A stretch of 64,000 bases of DNA from Bacillota bacterium (GTDB lineage: Bacteria; Bacillota; Clostridia; Lachnospirales; Lachnospiraceae). The notes under the pieces were generated by a model. The model made no database searches. It was not told where the DNA came from and was given only the letters and a program-made list of their open reading frames with translations. The position numbers and the translations under genes were made by a program. This document shows, piece by piece, positions 1-8,386 of the stretch. Location: NCBI GenBank assembly GCA_023421075.1, contig JAEZUM010000051.1, forward strand, positions 191,293-255,292. The letters are read 5' to 3'. How positions within the stretch are numbered: the stretch's first letter is position 1; each line of letters starts with the position of its first letter.

Positions 1-1
1 G

Positions 2-364
2 CTTCCATATCAGGTCCCCTCATTGCTTATTCAGACGTTCCTGGAGAACACAGCAAAATATAACAAACAGTCCGAGAACTTGCTGATCTTTAATATTAAA
101 ATCAGTCTTGCGGAGTTGGATCAAGTGCCTGTGATGCAGATTCATCTAAGTGATAATGGTATTGGATATTCCCCCGAGATGCTGGAACAGTTAAATAGCT
201 CCGAAAATGATTTGTTTGCGAAAAAGCATGTCGGTATTTCAAACCTGAAGCATCGTATTGGATTAATTTATAAATCAAACTACCGGTTTGCTTTTTATAA
301 TAATCCATCCGGCGGTGCCTGTGCTTTAATCTACCTTCCGCTATTAGAGAATTATCAAGAATAG
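2..364 (+). CDS. Sensor histidine kinase, YesM/LytS type, C-terminal part only
   Basis: This is the end of a membrane sensor kinase whose start lies before the window; the reading frame is open from base 2. The visible 120 residues are the ATP-binding domain of the YesM (His_kinase/HATPase_c) type. An N-box reads LLIQTFLENTAKYN, a G1-like motif reads DNGIGYS, and a G2 region reads HVGISNLKHRI. Such kinases phosphorylate a receiver-AraC regulator of the YesN type, and exactly such a gene begins 64 bases downstream, so the two form a two-component pair, often linked to carbohydrate sensing. The sensor domain is not visible, so the signal is unknown. Confidence 0.9.
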   Translation, partial: LPYQVPSLLIQTFLENTAKYNKQSENLLIFNIKISLAELDQVPVMQIHLSDNGIGYSPEMLEQLNSSENDLFAKKHVGISNLKHRIGLIYKSNYRFAFYNNPSGGACALIYLPLLENYQE

Positions 365-428
365 ATTTATACCAATTTCTGACTGGTATTGTTTGAGATA
401 GAGTAAATTGCCATCCTGGAGGTGCAAT

Positions 429-1991
429 ATGAATGTTTTAGTGATTGATGATCAGATATCCGTATTGAAAGGAATTACAAGCGGCGTCAATTTTAATAAA
501 GTAGGTATTGATCGAGTTTTTACCGCGACAAATGTCACAGATGCCAAGCAAATAATTCAGTCAAATGATATTGATATATTGTTATCCGATATTGAAATGC
601 CCGGTGAGAATGGACTTAGTTTAAACAAATGGGTATATGATTATTATCCTTCCATAGTCCGGATTCTGTTAACCTCCCATGCCTCCTTTACCTATGCGAA
701 GGAAAGTATCAAGCTTGGCTGTTTTGATTACATAATACAGCCGGCTCCATATCACGAGATTGAAGAAGTCATTATGCGGGCTGTTTCAAAAATTATGTCT
801 GACAGACAGAAAAATCATTACTATGACATGGAATTCACAAGTAATATCGTTCGTAATTTATTTTCTCAGAATCCCACGAACAAGCAGCAATCCATTGCAT
901 CCTTGAATCAAATGGGCTATTCTCTGAACGAGGAATCCAATATCCAGGCGATTATTGTTGATATATACCCCTACTCCGAATCAAAATCGCCAATGCTATC
1001 GGATCAACCTATATTTATAACGATACTAGAAAGTGCAAACAAGAGTTTTTATTCACCGGCTGTTTACTCGTTAGTATGCCTAAACCGATACCGACAGTTT
1101 GTCGTTCTCTTATATTGCAATGACAATACTCTGGATACGATCACGACGGATGCTTTTGAGTCCTTTTACCAAAGCCTTTGTAAGGAAATAGGTCCCGAGC
1201 TTTCCTGCTATGCAACTTCGCGTGACCAGCTAGCCAACATCCGAGACACGATCTATACCGGACATCAGCTATTAATTAATAATGTAGCAAAGAAGCCTGG
1301 TATGTATTTTTGCGATAAAAATGTTTTAGTTTCCGGTGCAACAAGTCTTTTGGAGAATATTGCCCGTTGGACCAAGCTTTTAGCTAATAATCAGTTTTCT
1401 TTACTGGAGGAAAATATAATAGCATTTCTGAATTTTAATGTATCCATTAATAAATTCAATTTAGAGAGCTTATGTGAATTCCATCAGCAGCTGACCAAGG
1501 TCTTCTTTCTTTATTCCTATCAGCAGAATATTGATATCATGGGATTATTTACAGAGGAATATAAATACAACGACTATATGAACAGCTTTAAAGATGTCCC
1601 GTCATTGATGAAGGGTATTTCATTTATTATCAATGCGATCGCTATGGCCTCCTCTACCGATGACTCAAAGGATGATGTACAACGTGCGAAGGAGTATATC
1701 TTAGCCAATATATCAAATGATATCTCCGTGAAGGATGTTGCAGATTATGTTCACTTGAGCCCTGAATATTTCTCCAAATTATTTAAAAAAGAGATGGGGG
1801 AAAATGTGAAGAATTATATTCTTAGAATTAAGGTAGATGCAGCAAAGGACTTACTAGAAAACCCGAATATTCCGGTTAGTATGGTAGCGTCAGAATTGGG
1901 CTACAGTAATTTCTCCCACTTCACCCAGATGTTTAAAAAGCATGAGAATGTTACACCGAGTGAATATAGAAAGCTATTTCTAAAAAACTGA
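429..1991 (+). CDS. Response regulator with AraC-type DNA-binding domain, YesN-like
   Basis: The protein has 520 residues. An N-terminal receiver domain (about 1-120) has the acidic pair in LVIDD and the phospho-acceptor Asp54 in LLSDIEMPGENG. A long middle region follows, then two AraC helix-turn-helix motifs at about 425-520 (ISVKDVADYVHLSPEYFSKLF and the FSHFTQMFKKH region). I start at 429 because the strong site GGAGGT (418-423) lies just before it; an ATG at 408 precedes that site. The conserved receiver lysine is replaced: DYIIQPAPY has Gln104 where DYLLKPV is usual. It probably controls the following gene and is paired with the kinase before it. Confidence 0.93.
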   Translation: MNVLVIDDQISVLKGITSGVNFNKVGIDRVFTATNVTDAKQIIQSNDIDILLSDIEMPGENGLSLNKWVYDYYPSIVRILLTSHASFTYAKESIKLGCFDYIIQPAPYHEIEEVIMRAVSKIMSDRQKNHYYDMEFTSNIVRNLFSQNPTNKQQSIASLNQMGYSLNEESNIQAIIVDIYPYSESKSPMLSDQPIFITILESANKSFYSPAVYSLVCLNRYRQFVVLLYCNDNTLDTITTDAFESFYQSLCKEIGPELSCYATSRDQLANIRDTIYTGHQLLINNVAKKPGMYFCDKNVLVSGATSLLENIARWTKLLANNQFSLLEENIIAFLNFNVSINKFNLESLCEFHQQLTKVFFLYSYQQNIDIMGLFTEEYKYNDYMNSFKDVPSLMKGISFIINAIAMASSTDDSKDDVQRAKEYILANISNDISVKDVADYVHLSPEYFSKLFKKEMGENVKNYILRIKVDAAKDLLENPNIPVSMVASELGYSNFSHFTQMFKKHENVTPSEYRKLFLKN

Positions 1992-2020
1992 ATTTACTAT
2001 ATTGAAAGGATTTCCTGATT

Positions 2021-2878
2021 ATGAGCTATATGCGTTTTAATTTTAGAAGTCAGACCTTAGGACATTATGTCGATGTCTCAATCGTGTATCCAACGGATGA
2101 TTACAGTTATTATGAACAGGCTTCCGGTACATCTGCACTGTCGATGGAGGGGAAACGGTCTAAAGTATATCATCCCGGTATGAAATTTCAGACAGTGTAC
2201 TTAATCCACGGTGGCGGCGATGATGACACTTTAGCTTACCGATACAGTAATGCGGAACGGTATGCACAAGAAAACAATGTTATGCTGGTAACTCCAAACA
2301 TAACCAATTCATTCGGCATCGATACTCAGTACGGTGTCAAATACCAGAAGTTCCTATCGAAAGAATTACCGGTAGTAATACAGTCACTATTTGCATCCTC
2401 CCCGAACAGAGAAGACAATTTCATTGTGGGATATGCAATGGGCGGTAATGTAGCACTAGGAACAGCACTGATGAATCCTTCCCTTTACAAGACCTGCATA
2501 GACATCTCCGGCGGCATCGGAATGACTCTCTCCACGGAAACACTGAAAGAAGAATTGAATGGTACTCACTTTAAAGAAAACTTCCCTCTCTATAATTCCT
2601 CCTTTGGTGAGGCCGAGGCCATAGATGCTTCTCCATACAACATAGAGGCAATCGCGAAGAAGAATATGGAAGACGGAATAGATGTATGCGACTTCCACGT
2701 TATCTGTGGCAGCGATGAATTTATAAGAGATCGGGTAGAAAAAGATGTTAAGAAATTAGGGGAGCTTGGATATTCGGTTAATTATCTTTGTCCCGAGGGA
2801 TACACACATGACTTTGTTCTATGGGACAAATACATAAAGCTGGCACTGGATGAGTTATTACCCTTGAAGAGATCGTAG
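2021..2878 (+). CDS. Esterase-family (PF00756-like) alpha/beta-hydrolase lacking the nucleophile serine
   Basis: This 285-residue protein resembles the esterase D / tributyrin esterase family. It has a QTVYLIHGGGDDD strand-loop near 57-69, a possible acid in VICGSDEF (about 228), and a His263 in GYTHDFVLWD. The nucleophile elbow, normally G-x-S-x-G, reads G-Y-A-M-G at 137-141 (codon GCA), so the serine is alanine. It has no signal peptide and is probably cytoplasmic. It sits 29 bases after the YesN-like regulator with AAAGGA at 2005-2010, so it is likely co-transcribed. It may be a non-catalytic binding or regulatory protein; the fold assignment is firmer than any function. Confidence 0.8.
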   Translation: MSYMRFNFRSQTLGHYVDVSIVYPTDDYSYYEQASGTSALSMEGKRSKVYHPGMKFQTVYLIHGGGDDDTLAYRYSNAERYAQENNVMLVTPNITNSFGIDTQYGVKYQKFLSKELPVVIQSLFASSPNREDNFIVGYAMGGNVALGTALMNPSLYKTCIDISGGIGMTLSTETLKEELNGTHFKENFPLYNSSFGEAEAIDASPYNIEAIAKKNMEDGIDVCDFHVICGSDEFIRDRVEKDVKKLGELGYSVNYLCPEGYTHDFVLWDKYIKLALDELLPLKRS

Positions 2879-2885
2879 AAACCCT

Positions 2886-2962
2886 CCAGATCCTCATCCG
2901 CTTGATCCATAGATATCCTCCAATCGTTTTCTGCAACGATCCGGAGGATACGTGAGATCTGG
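2886..2962. terminator. Large inverted repeat between convergent genes, terminator-like
   Basis: An inner stem ATCCTCC..AATCGTT pairs with AACGAT..GGAGGAT, and outer arms CCAGATC and GATCTGG extend it. It lies between the convergent esterase-like gene and the receiver-GGDEF-HD-GYP gene. U-tracts are short on both sides, so it is a plausible but weak bidirectional terminator. Confidence 0.55.
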
Positions 2963-2979
2963 TTTAAGCCTCCTATGTA

Positions 2980-4398
2980 CTATCCTCTATGATTACTATA
3001 CCTCAGAAACGCTTCTACTACCAACGAATCAAACTGGGTACCGGCACATCTTCTGATCTCCTCAATTGCTTCAGACTCATCAACTACCTCCTTATAAGGT
3101 CGCATACTTGTCATGGCATCAAAGGTATCTGCCACAGCAATGATCCTGGCCATGATCGGTATATTCTCTTTCTCTATCCCCTTGGGGTACCCTCTTCCAT
3201 CCCATCTTTCATGATGAGCCAAAATAGCATTCGCTATCTCCATCGTATCGACCGAGGTACTTAGGATTTTGAACCCATTCTCCGGATGCTTTCTTATTTG
3301 TATCCATTCATTCTCGTCCAACCGTCCGGGTTTATTCAGAATCTCTTCGTTAATCGTTATCTTACCAATGTCATGCATTAAGCCTGCCAATTTCACTCTC
3401 TTGATCTCATATTCCGAGAAGCCTAATTCATAGGCTATTTTTTCACTGATAAAACTAACCCTCTGTGAATGCATCTCTTCGCGTGGGTTTTTTTGCTGTA
3501 AAGTCTTAACGATCGAATCAATCATATTTCTTCTTATACTGCTTGGCTCCAATATTTTATTACTATATAAGGAGTCTTCTGCCTTTTGCATAAGATGCTT
3601 TGCATTAACGATGTCTCTTTCTTCGGTTGCCCATCCAAAGGAAATATCAAAGTAACGATTATCCTTTTGATCCATTTTGCTTTTAATATTCTTAACAACC
3701 TCAATGACACTATTTCTGTTTTCATTTGGCATCAGTATTACAATCTCATCACTACCCCATCTGGAAATACAGTAATTTTTCTCAGTCAAGGATTTTACTA
3801 TATCACTGACTTCGCGTAATGCAGCATCTCCGATGTCATGCCCATAGGCATCATTGATTACCTTAAGTCCATTAATATCAACAATGATTACACTTAACGG
3901 AAGCACGCCTTGATCAATATTATTTTGTAATTCCGTTTCAAAATGCTTACGTGTTCCTAGTCCGGTTAATTCATCGTGATTCTTGATAAATGCGACATGG
4001 TCGATCTTTTTCTTCATCGACATAGCATTTTTTACTTTTACATAAAATCCAAAATCAATCGCTACATCACTTAAGGGCTTTTCAAAATAGTCATAAGCAC
4101 CTAATAGGAGGGTCTCCTTTATCGTATCATTATTGTTTATACTGGAGCATACAATGACTGGAAGATCGGCTGTTGCTTTATTCATCTTGATAATCTTCAG
4201 AAGATCAATACCATTAATATTCTCAATCATCAAATCTAATATAACAACACTGACCTGCTCTGTTATAATTTGCTCTAATACATTCCTTCCATCATAATTA
4301 AAAAGAATCCTGATATCGCTATTTGATCTTCTTAAAGCATGTTCCATTATCTTACAATCCATAATAGAATCGTCAATGATTAGTATACTATTCAACAC
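2980..4398 (-). CDS. Receiver-GGDEF(degenerate)-HD-GYP response regulator
   Basis: About 472 residues. An N-terminal receiver domain has the phospho-acceptor Asp in VVILDLMIENING and a conserved Lys in YFEKP. A diguanylate cyclase-like domain follows, whose signature reads GSDEI instead of GGDEF. The C-terminal HD-GYP domain has HDIGK and HHERWDGRGYPKG, the metal ligands of c-di-GMP phosphodiesterases. It therefore probably lowers c-di-GMP when phosphorylated; cyclase activity is doubtful. The start is GTG 4398 or TTG 4395, set by AGGAGGG (4404-4410), which overlaps the stop of the hybrid kinase upstream, so translation is coupled. The likely phosphodonor is that kinase's HPt domain. Confidence 0.92.
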   Translation of the reverse strand: MLNSILIIDDSIMDCKIMEHALRRSNSDIRILFNYDGRNVLEQIITEQVSVVILDLMIENINGIDLLKIIKMNKATADLPVIVCSSINNNDTIKETLLLGAYDYFEKPLSDVAIDFGFYVKVKNAMSMKKKIDHVAFIKNHDELTGLGTRKHFETELQNNIDQGVLPLSVIIVDINGLKVINDAYGHDIGDAALREVSDIVKSLTEKNYCISRWGSDEIVILMPNENRNSVIEVVKNIKSKMDQKDNRYFDISFGWATEERDIVNAKHLMQKAEDSLYSNKILEPSSIRRNMIDSIVKTLQQKNPREEMHSQRVSFISEKIAYELGFSEYEIKRVKLAGLMHDIGKITINEEILNKPGRLDENEWIQIRKHPENGFKILSTSVDTMEIANAILAHHERWDGRGYPKGIEKENIPIMARIIAVADTFDAMTSMRPYKEVVDESEAIEEIRRCAGTQFDSLVVEAFLRYSNHRG

Positions 4399-4408
4399 AG
4401 ATGCCCTC

Positions 4409-7162
4409 CTAAACTTTAAATAATTGATCACTTTTTATCTCTTGCAGGATCGCTGTAATCCCTTCCGGCTGCTTATTAATCAGAAGCTGTTCCATTCTTT
4501 CAAATCTTCTCATTAAGATTTCCTGCCTTGCTGCTCCGGAGGCACCCTTGAGTTCATGTATCTTTTTTCCCAGCTTCGTACTATCCTCTTGCTCCATGAT
4601 TCTATCAATCTCCCGGAGTCCCAGCTTCATCTGATGGACATATGTCTCAACCAACTCAACACAGGTATCATAGTCAAAGGGGAGTTTATTCATAAGAAGT
4701 TTCGCTTCCCGGTCTATTCTTCCATTATAATCCAACGGCTCCGCTACCTTCTTCATGTTTTGGAGCTTTAAAGGAAAACCCATAATTTCGGCTAGCTTAT
4801 CCAAATCAATCGGTTTGGCCAGATATTCATCCATTCCGGCTTCCATACATCTTTCCTGATCCTCCTTCGAGGTGTATGCCGTCATTGCAATGATTTTTAC
4901 CGAGCTTCCTAACTCTTTCCGTATCCTACGTGTCGCTTCAAACCCATCCATAATCGGCATTTGACAATCCATCAATACCAGATCAAACGCTCTATCACGG
5001 AGAATTTCTACTGCTTCTAACCCATTATCTGCAATCGTATAATCCATTTTGAGCTTTTGAAGATACATGCGCATCAACTTCTGATTCGTAAGATTATCTT
5101 CTACCACCAGAATATTCTTATATTGATTTGCTCCGGTTGTACCTTCCATGCTATTTACATTGTTTGGATTTTCATGCTCCATTACCCTATCTGCTTTTTG
5201 CAGATTTAAATCCACAAAAAAGGTAGATCCTTCCCCAAAAATACTCTCAACATAGATCTCACCGTCGTAATGTGACACAATCTCTTTACAAATTGTAAGA
5301 CCTAAGCCGGTTCCCCCAAATACCTTAGCAATTTTACCATCAGCCTGGGTATATGGTGAAAACAGGTATTGTCTATCTTCCTCCTTAATACCGATTCCGG
5401 TATCAGAAATTGCCATATGTAAACCTATCTTGTTATTCTCCACCTCACCAATAAATCGAACCTTAATTCTTCCTTGGGAAGTAAATTTAAATGCATTGCT
5501 TAGCAGGTTTCCTACGAGCTGCTGCAGCTTCATCCGATCCACTTCAACATCGACCTTCAGGTTATCCGAATTCTCGATTTCAAAGTCCAACCCCTTATTT
5601 TTGATTAAGAATTGATATTTCTTTACCTCTTCTTCCAAGGTATCCCAGAGATTCACTACTTCCTCATCAAAAATCATTTTACCTACCGAATATTTTTCAA
5701 CCTCCAATATATCATTAATCAGCTCCAATAGGGTTTTGGAGGAACCATCAATTAAGGATGTGATTTCTTCCTGTTCCATGTCTAATTTCGTTGTTCTTAA
5801 AATCTGCAAAAAACCCAATATCCCATTCAAGGGCGTTCTCATTTCGTGACTCATGATGGATAGGAATCTTGACTTTGCCTCATTTGCTTGTTCTGCCATT
5901 TGAACACTCTGTTGAAGAGCACCATTCAAAAGCTCTAATTCCTCTGTTCTTACTTTAACTTGATGGTCAAGGCTTTCATTGATGCTTCTTACTTCCTCTT
6001 CCGCACATTCCTTCTCTTGGATTTCTTCCTCCAGCTGAGCATTGATCTCTTCAAGATCCTTCGTTCTCTCATTGACCATATTTTCAAGGTTCGTATTGAT
6101 TGTCAGAATTTCTGTCTGACGCTCAAGGATAATTTTCATCATTGTATCAAAATTATCATTCAGATTTCTAAGTTCAAGGAATTTCATATCTACATAATCG
6201 TCATTATTTTTCTCTTGTGGATTCATGGCGCTATGTAGAAAAGAAAAAGCTCGCTCCTGTAATATTCCAAGCTCACTGTTTACATCACTGAAATATCTTC
6301 TTAAAAACAGATAGACAGCGATTGCCGTGAGACCCCAGAAGCCAAATAATATGATTGTAAAGCCGTTCAAATTACGGTAACTTTTCACATTATCAAATTC
6401 AAATAGAATATACCAGTTCAGTCCTTCGATCTTTTTGAAGCCTACATTATACTGATCATTAATCCCTTCCTTCGTTCCCAAAGCCTTTAATCCCAATTTA
6501 TCAAAATGCTCATAACGATATCTGGCTTCCACTTTTTCATAGTCATCTGCAACGATGTAGGAACCCCACTGGTCCAGAACAAATATGTGCCGAATCTGAT
6601 CGAAGGAGCCTTTATTCAAGGTAATAGGTAGCTGGGACAGATTAAAATTAGCAATGATCATATAATCCGCTTCTGTTATGCTAAAGCTTATCGTCGGCAT
6701 CCCTGTGCTCTGTGATATGTATACCTCCGACCAGTAATTATCCCCTATGTTTCCCTTTCGATAATATGGCTCAAAGATAATACTATTTCCGATGATTGTA
6801 TTGTCATAGGGTGCAGCATTGATCACATGCCCTTCCTGATTGACAATATATATTTCAGATAAGTAGGAGTAGCTGTTATTAATGATCTCCAGATAATCCG
6901 TCACCACTTTACTTTCTACCGGATATTGGTCCGATATCAGATATCGGATATTGCCCAGGAAACCTACCGGGGTTGTAACCGTATCCTGAATCTGGTCTGT
7001 TACCATACGAAGCAGTTCTTCATTCTGAATACGGATATTATCCTCAACCATTTGCCGCATCGCAACAACCACCAAAATATTGAAAGAAAGCATGATAATA
7101 ATGACGATACCAATCAAATTAAATATTCTATTTTTTAGACTAGCCTTCTTTTTCCTCTTCAT
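4409..7162 (-). CDS. Hybrid histidine kinase: sensor-HisKA-HATPase-receiver-HPt
   Basis: About 917 residues. Order: one N-terminal membrane segment, an extracellular sensor region (about 35-270, Cache-like by position), a second membrane segment near 280, a long coiled coil (about 345-435), HisKA with SIMSHEMRTPLNG, HATPase_c with a GGTGLGL G-box, a receiver with LVLMDCQMPIMDG, and a C-terminal HPt with HELKGASG. It can carry out a complete internal phosphorelay. I start at 7162, behind AGAGGA; the stop of the ligand-binding lipoprotein gene is two bases earlier. Stop and start of its downstream receiver-HD-GYP partner also interlock, so all three genes form one signalling unit. Confidence 0.93.
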   Translation of the reverse strand: MKRKKKASLKNRIFNLIGIVIIIMLSFNILVVVAMRQMVEDNIRIQNEELLRMVTDQIQDTVTTPVGFLGNIRYLISDQYPVESKVVTDYLEIINNSYSYLSEIYIVNQEGHVINAAPYDNTIIGNSIIFEPYYRKGNIGDNYWSEVYISQSTGMPTISFSITEADYMIIANFNLSQLPITLNKGSFDQIRHIFVLDQWGSYIVADDYEKVEARYRYEHFDKLGLKALGTKEGINDQYNVGFKKIEGLNWYILFEFDNVKSYRNLNGFTIILFGFWGLTAIAVYLFLRRYFSDVNSELGILQERAFSFLHSAMNPQEKNNDDYVDMKFLELRNLNDNFDTMMKIILERQTEILTINTNLENMVNERTKDLEEINAQLEEEIQEKECAEEEVRSINESLDHQVKVRTEELELLNGALQQSVQMAEQANEAKSRFLSIMSHEMRTPLNGILGFLQILRTTKLDMEQEEITSLIDGSSKTLLELINDILEVEKYSVGKMIFDEEVVNLWDTLEEEVKKYQFLIKNKGLDFEIENSDNLKVDVEVDRMKLQQLVGNLLSNAFKFTSQGRIKVRFIGEVENNKIGLHMAISDTGIGIKEEDRQYLFSPYTQADGKIAKVFGGTGLGLTICKEIVSHYDGEIYVESIFGEGSTFFVDLNLQKADRVMEHENPNNVNSMEGTTGANQYKNILVVEDNLTNQKLMRMYLQKLKMDYTIADNGLEAVEILRDRAFDLVLMDCQMPIMDGFEATRRIRKELGSSVKIIAMTAYTSKEDQERCMEAGMDEYLAKPIDLDKLAEIMGFPLKLQNMKKVAEPLDYNGRIDREAKLLMNKLPFDYDTCVELVETYVHQMKLGLREIDRIMEQEDSTKLGKKIHELKGASGAARQEILMRRFERMEQLLINKQPEGITAILQEIKSDQLFKV

Positions 7163-7163
7163 G

Positions 7164-8279
7164 TTAATCAATCCTCTTATAGGCATTTCCAATTACTTGA
7201 TCCAGCATATACTTTCGCGTGTTATCACCATACTGATCAATAATAAAGTTCGCCTGTAACCCTTCAAACTGACCAATTTCTATAATAGCTTCCTTCACTT
7301 GATTGGCATCATCGTTTCCGGCCTTGTCAATGGCCTGTGCCAGCGCCATCATCGTCTCATAGGAATAGATACTGGAAAAGGTGACCTCCTGTCCATATTT
7401 TTCATAAAATTCCTTTTGAAATTCGAGATATGGTTCTGAGACGTTTTCAATGTCAATGCCGCTTACCACTCGTACTCCTTCTGAATATTCCCCGGCAACG
7501 CGAATCAAGTCATTGGTATGAGCCCACAGGGGACCATAGATATCCACATCGATACCCTGTTTTCTGGTTGCCTGTACTATTACCGCCAGATCACTTGCAT
7601 TTGAAATCACAAAGATTCCATCGGTACTCCTTTGGCTTTCTATTAACTTAATCATATCTTCAAGCGTCGCATCATCCAGCGCTTCATACTCAAAGATATC
7701 CAATACTTGCCCTCCGTTTTCCTGGAGAATGGCTTCGAAATTCTGACACAAGAGTTCATGGAATCCAAGATTCTTCTTGTCTGCAATGACAAGAAAATTC
7801 TTCTGATTAAGCCGCTTTGCCTCGTTACTAATAACCATTGCTTGTTCTTTCGTAGAGGCGATAAATCGAATAAAGTTATCATCCACACCACTCAAGTTAT
7901 CTGTACTAATCGTTGGACCCAAATACAATATATCTTGACTAACCATCTCACCATAGGCGGCTAACATCATTCCGCTTGTATAATGTCCAATAACCAAATG
8001 TATCTGTTGACTCACAAATTCATCGACGATCTCCTTGGCACGATCCGGATCATTCTTATCGTCCTTCACAACTAACTTTACCTTCTTTCCATCGATTCCA
8101 CCGGATGCATTGATCCGATCTACCGCTATCTCAATACCCCTTCTACCGGAGACTGATAAATCAGACTGATTTCCTGTCATCGATCCGACAACTCCGATTG
8201 TAATTGATCTTTCCTGCGTGCACCCCGCACCGATAGCTATTATGATAATACTGATAACGAATAGAACCATTTTTTTCAT
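7164..8279 (-). CDS. Substrate-binding lipoprotein, branched-chain amino acid (LIVBP) type
   Basis: About 371 residues beginning MKKMVLFVISI with a lipoprotein signal ending AIGAGC, so it should be anchored outside the membrane. The mature part is a periplasmic-binding-protein type I fold: ITIGVVGSMTGNQSDLS at its start, GRRGIEIAVDRINASGGI, then DDKNDPDRAKEIVDE. There is no permease or ATPase gene next to it; the next gene, two bases on, is a hybrid sensor kinase. That context suggests a ligand receptor feeding the kinase, not a transport component. Start chosen at 8279 because the signal peptide begins there and GGTGATGG precedes it. Confidence 0.88.
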   Translation of the reverse strand: MKKMVLFVISIIIIAIGAGCTQERSITIGVVGSMTGNQSDLSVSGRRGIEIAVDRINASGGIDGKKVKLVVKDDKNDPDRAKEIVDEFVSQQIHLVIGHYTSGMMLAAYGEMVSQDILYLGPTISTDNLSGVDDNFIRFIASTKEQAMVISNEAKRLNQKNFLVIADKKNLGFHELLCQNFEAILQENGGQVLDIFEYEALDDATLEDMIKLIESQRSTDGIFVISNASDLAVIVQATRKQGIDVDIYGPLWAHTNDLIRVAGEYSEGVRVVSGIDIENVSEPYLEFQKEFYEKYGQEVTFSSIYSYETMMALAQAIDKAGNDDANQVKEAIIEIGQFEGLQANFIIDQYGDNTRKYMLDQVIGNAYKRID

Positions 8280-8386
8280 TCCATCACCTATTCGAAAGGA
8301 GACAAGTCTCCGCTTCGTTCCATTTATCCTATATTTTTGTATTTGTAATACAATTTTTCTGATCAAAGGAAGAATTTATCGTTAAC

